The notes beneath the pieces were generated by a model. The model was not told where the DNA came from. It worked only from the letters and a program-made list of their open reading frames with translations, and did no database searches. From assembly GCA_903886165.1 (NCBI GenBank), contig CAISLL010000018.1, forward strand, positions 1 through 16,965: a stretch of DNA of 16,965 nt. Direction: 5' to 3'. Shown here piece after piece: positions 1-6,316 of the stretch. The position numbers and the translations under genes are program-made. Source of the stretch: an uncultured beta proteobacterium. Its GTDB lineage: Bacteria > Pseudomonadota > Gammaproteobacteria > Burkholderiales > Burkholderiaceae_C. The stretch's first letter is position 1, and each line of letters opens with the position of its first letter.

Positions 1-290
1 ACGCGTTCGTTCAGGCCCATGGACGCCAGCGACGGGTAACTTCCTGGCCGTAACACGACGCAGCGGCCGCGAAAGCGAATGTCATCGCACACTTCCCAAC
101 GTTCGCCAGCCACAACGACAGACGAGGCAGTTTCGTTGAAGCCAAAGCGCTCAATGTTGTTGATCTTTCTCTCAGCCGTGAACGAGCGGCCCTGGAAGTT
201 GTCGTCTTCGTAGAAGGTAACTTGAGCGGACGCCTGCGCAGCTGCAGCCAAGGCCGCAACTGCAAACAAGCTTTTAATGGATGATTTCAT
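1..290 (-). CDS. Secreted beta/gamma-crystallin family protein, 3' end missing
   Basis: Reading leftward from an ATG at 288-290, 96 codons are open to the window edge, so the C-terminus is outside. Residues 1-22 form a signal peptide (Lys-rich start, Ala/Leu core, cleavage likely after ASA), so the protein is exported. Residues 27-34 (YEDDNFQG) match the Greek-key signature of an aromatic residue, a spacer, an aromatic, then x-G. NETASS at 52-57 resembles the Ca-binding N/D-N/D-x-x-S/T-S loop, with Glu in the second position. A second strand motif with paired Cys (VCDDIRFRGRC) follows at about 67-77. An AGGA ribosome site lies about 8 nt before the ATG. The family is structural and often Ca2+-binding; no specific role can be given here. 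The family call is firm; Ca binding is inferred. Confidence 0.85.
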   Translation of the reverse strand, partial: MKSSIKSLFAVAALAAAAQASAQVTFYEDDNFQGRSFTAERKINNIERFGFNETASSVVVAGERWEVCDDIRFRGRCVVLRPGSYPSLASMGLNER

Positions 291-432
291 GGAATGTTCC
301 TAAAAAAGGTATCAGAGTGGGACGACTCTATCGGCTCATGCGCTGAACTCTCTGGCGGATATTAGGTCGCGCTCCGCCGTCTGGTCTGTGCGTTGGCGCA
401 CAGTGCATGACTGACGCCAGATTCCGGACGGT
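291..432. other. Gene-free leader region with nested inverted repeats
   Basis: No gene is visible between the crystallin start and the EAL remnant. The stretch holds several inverted repeats: AGAGT/ACTCT at 314-318/325-329, GGCGGA/TCCGCC at 354-359/373-378, a perfect CTGTGCG-TTGG-CGCACAG at 386-403, and TCTGGCG/CGCCAGA at 351-357/415-421 enclosing the previous two. Some of these pairings exclude each other. On the minus strand the region would be the promoter and leader of the crystallin gene. There the AGAGT/ACTCT stem is followed by six T just before the ribosome site, which is attenuator-like but weak. Confidence 0.45.
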
Positions 433-912
433 TTGTCGCCTTCAGGCTTGTTGGCGATGGTTGAGCAAGATGGCATCTCTCCAAGCCAGATTGCGCTGGA
501 GATCACCGAGGGCGTGATGCTGCGGGATGTCGAAAAATCCTTGCAGTGGCTCACGGCAGTAAATGGGATAGGATTTCGCGTGTACCTGGATGACTTCGGC
601 ACTGGTTATTCGTCGTTGTCATATCCCAAAATGTTCCCGGTGAACACGCTCAAGGCTGACAAGTCCTTTGTGCAGGACATGCAAGAAGGCAACAACGAAC
701 ACACCTTGGTTGGCGCCATCATCGCCATGGGCCACAGTCTTGGGCTTGACATTGTGGCGGAGGGCGTTGAACTGAAAAGCCATGTGACGGCACTGCAGCA
801 CATGGGCTCCCAGTACGTGCAGGGTTACTATTACTCGCGGCCCTTGCCGGCAGAAGAGTTCAGCGCTGCGGTAGCGCGGGTGACGGCGCTGCTGGCCGAG
901 TCAAGCCATTGA
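433..912 (+). pseudogene. 5'-truncated EAL-domain (c-di-GMP phosphodiesterase) remnant
   Basis: The reading frame opens at a TTG without a ribosome site; the nearest upstream in-frame stop is TGA at 412-414. The translation matches only the second half of an EAL domain: LEITEG, LDDFGTGYSSLSY, a KADKSF segment, VAEGVE, and the terminal QGYYYSRPLPAEEF. The first half is absent, including the E-A/V-L signature and the Asn-containing metal-binding strand, as is any GGDEF or sensor domain. Several usually conserved positions differ (SYPKMFPVNTLKAD where SYLKRFPVDTLKID is common). Catalysis needs the missing Glu, so the product, if made, should be inactive. A degenerating fragment of a larger diguanylate cyclase/phosphodiesterase gene is the best reading. 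A short c-di-GMP-binding protein is a less likely alternative. Confidence 0.75.
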
Positions 913-917
913 CTTGC

Positions 918-933
918 GCCCGAGGTCTCGGGT
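918..933. terminator. Possible bidirectional terminator between convergent genes
   Basis: A CCCGA-GGTC-TCGGG hairpin (919-923/928-932, perfect 5-bp stem, 4-nt loop, extendable by a G-T pair) sits in the 27-bp gap between the EAL remnant stop and the transglutaminase stop. Only a short, broken T-rich stretch follows on the plus side, so this is a weak intrinsic terminator at best. Confidence 0.35.
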
Positions 934-939
934 AGTTCT

Positions 940-1827
940 TCAAGCGGCGACGACTTCGTCTGCCCACACGGTGAATTTCTTGAGCGTGTTCTCGCCAAAC
1001 GTGCTGACCAGTGCAACGTCGCAGGCGTCTCTGCCGCGGGCCATCAGCACCCGGCCGATGCGCGGGGTGTTGTTGCGTGCATCAAAGGTGTACCAACGGT
1101 CACCAAGATAAGCCTCGAACCAGCCGGCGAAATCCATCGGCCCAGGAATTGGCGGAATCCGGATATCACCCAGGTAACCCGTGCAATAACGCGCCGGAAT
1201 GTTCATGCACCGGCACAAGGCAATGGCCAGGTGCGCGTAGTCGCGGCAAACGCCCTGACCCTCGTTGTAGGCTTCCAGGGCGGTGCGTGTGCGCCGGGCA
1301 TGGTGGTAGCCAAATTCAATGCGACGGTGCACAAAGTCGCAGATGGCCTGCACCCGGCCCCAGCCGGTCGGGCCAGTGCCAAAAAGTTGCCACGCCGCGT
1401 TTGACAGCTGGTCGGTTTCGCAATAACGGCTACCCAACAGATAGACCAGTGTGGAATCGGGCAGTTGCTCTACTGGTATTTGCATGGCACCAAGCTCGAC
1501 CGGGTCGGGCTGACCACTGTCATGGACCAGTGCATCTGTGCGCAGCACAAACTCACCCGCCGGGGCCACGATGCGGCTGCACCAGTTGCCAAAGAGGTCG
1601 CGGTAGGCGGTCAGGGGCACCACCGGGTCGGTGGCAAGAATGTCCGGGCGAACCAGGTCAGCTGCATGTGCATGGTGAATGTTCAGCGACAAAATCATGG
1701 GTGTCGGGACGGGGCATTCGTACACCATCTCGAACCCGACACGAATCTGCAGGCCGGTGGCTGGGGTCTGCGTTGTGACCTGCCCAGAGGGCGGTTGGCT
1801 GAAGGGGGTGTGCGGTTCGTAGGTCAT
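940..1827 (-). CDS. Transglutaminase-like cysteine-protease-fold protein
   Basis: A 295-residue protein without signal peptide. Residues about 27-110 resemble the bacterial transglutaminase-like N-terminal beta domain (FEMVYECPVPTPMILSLN). Residues about 150-255 are the transglutaminase core, with the nucleophile Cys194 in GQGVCRDYAHLA and the Asp249 region in RWYTFDARNN. The C-terminus (RIGRVLMARGRDACDVAL) is typical of this COG1305-type subfamily. Where the triad His normally stands, two residues before the Trp of WFEAY, the sequence has Ala (MDFAGWFEAY). As I recall, close relatives have Ser there, so the subfamily may use another residue or be non-catalytic. Family members commonly begin about 27 residues later than this ATG, which has no good ribosome site, so the first residues may be untranslated. 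Substrate unknown. Confidence 0.85.
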   Translation of the reverse strand: MTYEPHTPFSQPPSGQVTTQTPATGLQIRVGFEMVYECPVPTPMILSLNIHHAHAADLVRPDILATDPVVPLTAYRDLFGNWCSRIVAPAGEFVLRTDALVHDSGQPDPVELGAMQIPVEQLPDSTLVYLLGSRYCETDQLSNAAWQLFGTGPTGWGRVQAICDFVHRRIEFGYHHARRTRTALEAYNEGQGVCRDYAHLAIALCRCMNIPARYCTGYLGDIRIPPIPGPMDFAGWFEAYLGDRWYTFDARNNTPRIGRVLMARGRDACDVALVSTFGENTLKKFTVWADEVVAA

Positions 1828-2086
1828 GGACGTCTTTGTTGGGCCTGAATCGGGGTTGGATTAAATTGACGTGCCTGTGAAGTAGTCGAATTGGTTTCAA
1901 TATTAGGCGCCGGGGTGATATCGGGTCTGTGCGATAGCGCACCGAAGCGCAGCGCCTGAATGCCGCCGCGCTTGTTGCGGTGTCTTTTCCTGGAAAGAAC
2001 TGGCCTGGCATACCGGGCCACGACCCGGTCACCGTGCATGCTGACGGCACTGGATGAGGGCGCTGGCTTGCTCACACAGCCATTTG
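1828..2086. other. Gene-free spacer with a GTGCG dyad
   Basis: No convincing gene is visible here; short open frames on both strands lack ribosome sites and recognisable motifs. At 1924-1933 the 10-mer GGTCTGTGCG recurs exactly as at 383-392, and in both places it is followed by four bases and CGCAC. Here that gives a GTGCG-ATAG-CGCAC dyad (1929-1942), about 100 bp upstream of the transglutaminase start. It could be a regulator site or part of a dispersed repeat. Confidence 0.4.
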
Positions 2087-2157
2087 CCAGAATCTATATA
2101 AGAATATTGGCCTTAAACGCTATATTTGTTGCCTTGCTAGCTACATCTTATGTAGCA
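2087..2157. repeat. AT-rich intergenic repeat with GCTACAT hairpin (copy A)
   Basis: This AT-rich block contains the perfect hairpin GCTACAT-CTT-ATGTAGC at 2140-2156, ending one base from the bdhA stop codon. The same 7-bp arms with a 3-nt loop recur at 6275-6291 behind relA, and the flanking sequence (GGCCTTA, CTATAT) is also similar. I take it as a member of a dispersed Comamonadaceae-type intergenic element. Its position suggests an mRNA 3'-end role for bdhA, but no T-run follows on that strand. Confidence 0.6.
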
Positions 2158-2928
2158 TCACTGCGCTACCCAGCCGCCATCCATGTTCCACGCCACACCG
2201 CGCACATTGTTGCCCGCGGGTGAGCAGAAAAACACCGCCAGTGCGCCGAGTTCTTCCGGGGTGGTGAACTGCAAGGACGGCTCTTTTTCGCCCAGCAGCA
2301 GCTTGGTGGCCTCTTCGTTGGAGATGCCCAGGGCGGCCGCCTTTGCGTCCACCTGTTTTTGCACCAGCGGTGTCAGTACCCAGCCCGGGCAGATGGCGTT
2401 GCAGGTGATGCCGGTGGTGGCGTTTTCCAGCGCGGTGACCTTGGTCAGACCGACGACGCCGTGCTTTGCCGCCACGTAGGCCGATTTTTCTGCCGAGGCG
2501 ACCAAGCCGTGAATCGACGCCACGTTGATGATGCGGCCCCAGCCAGCCGATTGCATGGCGGGCAGGGCCAGCCGTGTGGCATGAAAGGCGCTGCTCATGT
2601 TGATGGCGATGATGGCGTCCCAGCGCTCTGGCGGGAAATTTTCAATGCGTGCCACATGCTGGATGCCGGCATTGTTGACCAGAATGTCGACCCGGCCGAA
2701 TTGCTCGGCGGCAAACGCCAGCATGGCCTCGATCTCGGCGGGTTTGCTCATGTCGGCACCGTGGTAAGCCACGCGCACACCCAGTGCCGCCACCTCGGCC
2801 TTGGGGCCTTCGACGTCGCCAAAACCATTGAGCACAATGCTTGCGCCCTGCGCTGCCAATGCCTTGGCGATCCCTAAACCTATGCCACTGGTGGAGCCGG
2901 TGACCAGCGCTGTTTTACCTTGGAGCAT
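2158..2928 (-). CDS. bdhA: D-3-hydroxybutyrate dehydrogenase
   Basis: A 256-residue cytoplasmic short-chain dehydrogenase/reductase that interconverts D-3-hydroxybutyrate and acetoacetate with NAD(H), a late step in polyhydroxybutyrate breakdown. Visible motifs are TGSTSGIG at 11-17 (nucleotide binding), NNAG at 85-88, Asn110, Ser138 in NVAS, and Tyr151-x3-Lys155 in SAYVAAKHG. The segments NAGIQH, HGLVASAEKSAYVAAKHGV and ICPGWV are characteristic of 3-hydroxybutyrate dehydrogenases rather than acetoacetyl-CoA reductase. The frame is open 35 codons further upstream, but the family start MLQGKTALVTG at 2928 has an AAGGA ribosome site about 8 nt before it, so I chose that start. It is divergent from the alpha/beta hydrolase at 3081. 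Confidence 0.93.
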   Translation of the reverse strand: MLQGKTALVTGSTSGIGLGIAKALAAQGASIVLNGFGDVEGPKAEVAALGVRVAYHGADMSKPAEIEAMLAFAAEQFGRVDILVNNAGIQHVARIENFPPERWDAIIAINMSSAFHATRLALPAMQSAGWGRIINVASIHGLVASAEKSAYVAAKHGVVGLTKVTALENATTGITCNAICPGWVLTPLVQKQVDAKAAALGISNEEATKLLLGEKEPSLQFTTPEELGALAVFFCSPAGNNVRGVAWNMDGGWVAQ

Positions 2929-3001
2929 GAAGAATTCCTTGCGAAAAAAGTGAATGAGTCTGGCTGGGCGCAGGCCACACGCCAAGTTTGAATTAGGATG
3001 C

Positions 3002-3057
3002 TGGCATGTGCCTGAGATTGATCGCCGGTACATGCCACCCGGGCATTATCAATGCCC
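3002..3057. promoter_or_regulatory. Two adjacent dyads in the bdhA/hydrolase divergent region
   Basis: TGGCATGTGCC (3002-3012) pairs with GGTACATGCCA (3027-3037), an 11-bp arm with one G-T pair and a 14-nt loop. Four bases later comes a perfect GGGCATT-ATC-AATGCCC (3041-3057). Both lie in the 152-bp gap between divergent starts; the second ends 23 bp before the hydrolase ATG. They could be operators serving either gene or hairpins in the hydrolase mRNA leader. No T-run follows, so termination is unlikely. Confidence 0.5.
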
Positions 3058-3080
3058 TCATTTGAATTGCCGACTTCACC

Positions 3081-3986
3081 ATGTTTGAACCCACGCTTGA
3101 ATTTTTGACTTGTCCCGACCCGCAGGGTGCCCACCGCATGGCTTACTGGCAGTGGGGCCAACCCGATAGCGCGCATGTGGTGTTGTGTGTGCATGGCCTG
3201 ACACGCCAGGGACGCGACTTTGACGTGCTGGCCAAAGCCATCTGCCAGCGTGCCTATGACGCAGGGCGGCCGATTCGTGTGGTTTGCCCGGACGTGGTGG
3301 GCCGAGGCAGGAGTGATTGGCTCAAAGACCCGGCGCTGTACCAGATTCCCACCTATGCTGCCGACATGCTGGCCTTGCTGGCGCAACTCAATGCGGACAC
3401 ACTGGACTGGCTCGGCACCAGCATGGGCGGACTCATTGGCATGGTGGTGGCAGGGTTTCCCGATGCCCCGGCCTTTGCCAGGGTGCGCCGCCTCGTGCTC
3501 AATGACGTGGGGCCGGTGCTTGAATGGCAGGCGCTGCAACGCATCGGCCAGTACTTGGGCAAAACCGGTGTGTTTGAGTCCGAGCAGCAGGCAGCCGATG
3601 CACTGTGGCTGATTGCCAGCAGTTTTGGGCCGCATAGCCCCGAGCAGTGGCTGGCCCTGACGCGCCCCTTGCTGAAGCCTCTGGGTGACGGCAGCGGCCG
3701 CCTGACACTGCACTATGACCCGGCGCTGGCCGAGCCTTTCAAGTCCATCACGGAAGAGACTGCGGCGCAAGGTGAAGCCATGCTTTGGCAGGCGTATGAC
3801 CAGATCAGCGCGCACACCCTGCTGGTTCGCGGGGCAGAATCTGACTTGCTGTCGCCGGCCACGGCATCCGCCATGACCGAGCGCGGCCCGCGGGCCCGCC
3901 TGGTTGAATTTGCCGGGGTTGGCCATGCCCCGACCTTTGTCGCTGACGCGCAGGTGCAGGTGGTCCTGTCTTTTTTGCTGAATTGA
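3081..3986 (+). CDS. Alpha/beta hydrolase (esterase-like)
   Basis: A 301-residue cytoplasmic alpha/beta-hydrolase-fold protein. It has an oxyanion-hole HG motif in LCVHGLTRQGRD (about 34-46), the nucleophile elbow G-T-S114-M-G, a probable acid Asp255 in GAESDLL, and His282 in GVGHAPT. The ribosome site is weak, but the ATG fits the fold's first strand. The next gene, relA, starts 15 bp after the stop, so the two are probably co-transcribed. The divergent neighbour bdhA acts on 3-hydroxybutyrate. This makes a hydroxyalkanoate-oligomer esterase conceivable, but no substrate-specific motif is visible and the proposal is inference only. General carboxylesterase or lactonase activity would fit equally well. 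Confidence 0.85.
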   Translation: MFEPTLEFLTCPDPQGAHRMAYWQWGQPDSAHVVLCVHGLTRQGRDFDVLAKAICQRAYDAGRPIRVVCPDVVGRGRSDWLKDPALYQIPTYAADMLALLAQLNADTLDWLGTSMGGLIGMVVAGFPDAPAFARVRRLVLNDVGPVLEWQALQRIGQYLGKTGVFESEQQAADALWLIASSFGPHSPEQWLALTRPLLKPLGDGSGRLTLHYDPALAEPFKSITEETAAQGEAMLWQAYDQISAHTLLVRGAESDLLSPATASAMTERGPRARLVEFAGVGHAPTFVADAQVQVVLSFLLN

Positions 3987-4001
3987 CACCAGCTTAATAG
4001 G

Positions 4002-6230
4002 ATGAAAAGCCTCTACATTGCTGACCCTGCGGGTACAACGGCAGTCAAACCCGTGCTCCCGGTGATGGCCGCCACAGCACAAAGCGTGCCGGAGCAGGCA
4101 AACGCCCTGGTTCGCGCACGTGCCTTTGCCGAGCCGCTGCTGGCCTGTGCAACGCTTGACACCGGCGAAAACATTCTGGCCCATGCGGACGCGGTGGCGC
4201 ATATTCTGTGCGGCATTGAGGGCTCAGAGGCCATGCAGGCGGCCAGTTACCTGGTCTATGCCTGCGACCATCTGAACAAGCCACAAGAGGTGATTGCCAA
4301 AGCCTTTGGCGACAACTTTGCTGCGCTCGCCATGGAGACCGCCAAGCTGGTGCGGGTGCAACGGCACGCGCGTCAGACCCGCATCGCTGGTGAGGCCGCC
4401 ACCACCACCACGGCGCAAATGGCTGCGCTGCAGACCGAGAACGTGCGCAAGATGCTGCTGGCATTTTCGCGCGACCTGCGCGTGGTGATGCTGCGCCTGG
4501 CCTCGCGCCTGCAAACCTTGCGATTTTTTGCAGCCAGCAAGCGGCCCGTTCCTGGTGGACTGGCATCCGAGGCGCTGCAGGTGTTTGCACCGCTGGCCAA
4601 CCGCCTCGGCATCTGGGAGCTGAAGTGGGAGATGGAAGACCTGGCGTTCCGCTTCCAGGAACCTGATACTTACCGCCAGGTGGCCAGGCTGCTGGATGAA
4701 AAAAGGGTCGAACGCGAGGGCCATGTGGAGCGCATGCGGGCGCAGCTGCAAACGGATCTGAATGCCAACGGCATCCACGCTAAAGTGTCCGGTCGGCCCA
4801 AACACATCTACAGCATTGTGAAAAAAATGCGTGGCAAGTCGCTTGGCTTTGAGCAGGTGTATGACGTGCGTGCGCTGCGCATCATTGTGGCGGCTGTGCC
4901 TGAATGTTATGGTGCCTTGAGCTGGGTGCACAGCTGCTTCACGGCGGTGCCGGAAGAATTCGACGACTACATTGCCCGCCCCAAAGCCAACGGCTACCAG
5001 TCCTTGCACACGGTGGTGCTGGATGCCAATGGCCAGCCCACCGAAATCCAGATCCGCACCCAGGCGATGCACGACCATGCCGAAAACGGCGTGGCGGCGC
5101 ACTGGGCCTACAAGGAGGCTGGTGCCAAAGGTTACGCGGGTGTTTCTGCCAGTAGTGAATACGACGCCAAGATTGCGGTGTTGCGCCAGCTGCTGGCGTG
5201 GGAGCGTGACCTCTCGGGCAGTCAGACGAAGGGCGTCTTTGAAGACCACATTTATGTGCTGACACCGGACGCAGCCATTGTCGAGCTGCCGCAAGGTGCC
5301 ACCGCCGTTGATTTTGCGTACAGCGTGCACACCAGCCTGGGCCACCGCTGCCGTGGGGCGCGCGTGGATGGGGCCATGGTGCCGCTCAACACGCCGCTTA
5401 AAAACGGCCAGACGGTTGAGGTCAGCGTGGCCAAAGAGGGTGGCCCGTCGCGCGACTGGCTCAACCCCGAGCTCGGGTTTCTGGTCAGCCACCGCGCCCG
5501 CACCAAGGTACGCGCCTGGTTCAACGCCCTGGCCATTGCCGAGACCATCGCCAAAGGCCGTGAGCTGGTTGAAAAACTGTTGCAACGTGAGGGCAAGACC
5601 GCCATCAAACTTGAAGACCTGGCGACGCAGCTGGGTTTTGATTCAGCTGACGCCCTCTTTGAATCGGTTGGCAAGGACGAGTTTTCACTGCGCACCATCG
5701 AGCAACTGCTGCGCCCCCATGAGCCGGATCAATTTGATGCTGAGGCACCGCTGATCCGTAAGCCCCGCAGCAGCGACAACAAGGGCGGTCTCCTGGTGGT
5801 GGGCGTCGATTCCCTGATGACCCAGATGGCCAAGTGCTGCAAGCCCGCACCGCCAGATCCAATCGTCGGTTTTGTCACGCGCGGCAAAGGCGTCAGCGTG
5901 CATCGCGCGGACTGCACCAATCTGGCGGAAATGGTGGCCAAGAACGGCGAGCGCCTGATTGACGTGGAATGGGGCTTGAACCAGGCCGCACACAGCGCGG
6001 TTTACCCGGTCGATGTGGCGGTGCAGGCGCAAGACCGCACCGGCCTGTTGCGCGACATTTCCGAAGTGTTCACCAAGGAAAGAATGAACGTGATCGGGGT
6101 GCAAACCCAGTCCATCAAGGGCACGGCGTGGATGACCTTCACTGTGGAAGTGGCGGACGCCGGCCGTCTGCACAAGGTGCTTGGGCTTGTCGCCGAACTG
6201 CCGGGTGTGCGCTGGGCCAGACGCAAGTAA
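4002..6230 (+). CDS. relA: RelA-type (p)ppGpp synthetase
   Basis: A 742-residue long RelA/SpoT homologue that makes (p)ppGpp from ATP and GTP/GDP during amino-acid starvation, acting on ribosomes. Domains in order: degenerate HD hydrolase (about 45-200), synthetase (about 260-375, YDVRALRIIV, ARPKANGYQSLHT, EIQIRTQAMHDHAE), TGS (about 415-478, DHIYVLTPDAAIVELP), helical region, Cys-containing zinc-finger-like segment (MAKCCKPAPPD, HRADC; about 605-640), and ACT (about 668-740). Where bifunctional enzymes have the HD dyad (LLHD-x-ED), this protein reads VYACDHLNK at 85-93. The synthetase charge motif is EFDD (319-322), the ExDD type of monofunctional RelA, not RxKD. It should therefore synthesise but not hydrolyse the alarmone, so a separate SpoT is expected elsewhere. 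The ATG has AGG directly against it, a poor ribosome site; coupling to the hydrolase or a start at Met22 is possible. Confidence 0.93.
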   Translation: MKSLYIADPAGTTAVKPVLPVMAATAQSVPEQANALVRARAFAEPLLACATLDTGENILAHADAVAHILCGIEGSEAMQAASYLVYACDHLNKPQEVIAKAFGDNFAALAMETAKLVRVQRHARQTRIAGEAATTTTAQMAALQTENVRKMLLAFSRDLRVVMLRLASRLQTLRFFAASKRPVPGGLASEALQVFAPLANRLGIWELKWEMEDLAFRFQEPDTYRQVARLLDEKRVEREGHVERMRAQLQTDLNANGIHAKVSGRPKHIYSIVKKMRGKSLGFEQVYDVRALRIIVAAVPECYGALSWVHSCFTAVPEEFDDYIARPKANGYQSLHTVVLDANGQPTEIQIRTQAMHDHAENGVAAHWAYKEAGAKGYAGVSASSEYDAKIAVLRQLLAWERDLSGSQTKGVFEDHIYVLTPDAAIVELPQGATAVDFAYSVHTSLGHRCRGARVDGAMVPLNTPLKNGQTVEVSVAKEGGPSRDWLNPELGFLVSHRARTKVRAWFNALAIAETIAKGRELVEKLLQREGKTAIKLEDLATQLGFDSADALFESVGKDEFSLRTIEQLLRPHEPDQFDAEAPLIRKPRSSDNKGGLLVVGVDSLMTQMAKCCKPAPPDPIVGFVTRGKGVSVHRADCTNLAEMVAKNGERLIDVEWGLNQAAHSAVYPVDVAVQAQDRTGLLRDISEVFTKERMNVIGVQTQSIKGTAWMTFTVEVADAGRLHKVLGLVAELPGVRWARRK

Positions 6231-6236
6231 TTTATT

Positions 6237-6300
6237 AATATGGGCTTATAGACCTTATATATCAAGCGTAATGTGCTACATTTAATGTAGCAATAATAGC
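6237..6300. repeat. AT-rich intergenic repeat with GCTACAT hairpin (copy B)
   Basis: This block fills most of the gap between relA and sbcB. It carries GCTACAT-TTA-ATGTAGC (6275-6291), with the same arms as copy A, preceded by a GGGCTTATAGACC...TATAT stretch similar to that in copy A. It lies within 10 bp of the relA stop. Confidence 0.6.
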
Positions 6301-6316
6301 CACGAATCCACTCCGT

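Noticed and set aside
1011..1778. 255-codon plus-strand open frame opposite the transglutaminase gene
   Set aside because: Its translation is Arg/Gly/Cys/Pro-rich with no motif, the usual shadow of a GC-rich gene on the other strand, where the transglutaminase is clearly real.
2880..4202. 440-codon minus-strand open frame opposite the alpha/beta hydrolase and relA start
   Set aside because: It is a His/Gln/Arg-rich antisense shadow without a family match, and it spans the intergenic dyads and two real genes on the other strand.
4224..5585. 453-codon minus-strand open frame inside relA
   Set aside because: It is antisense to the conserved RelA synthetase and TGS domains; composition and lack of motifs mark it as a shadow.
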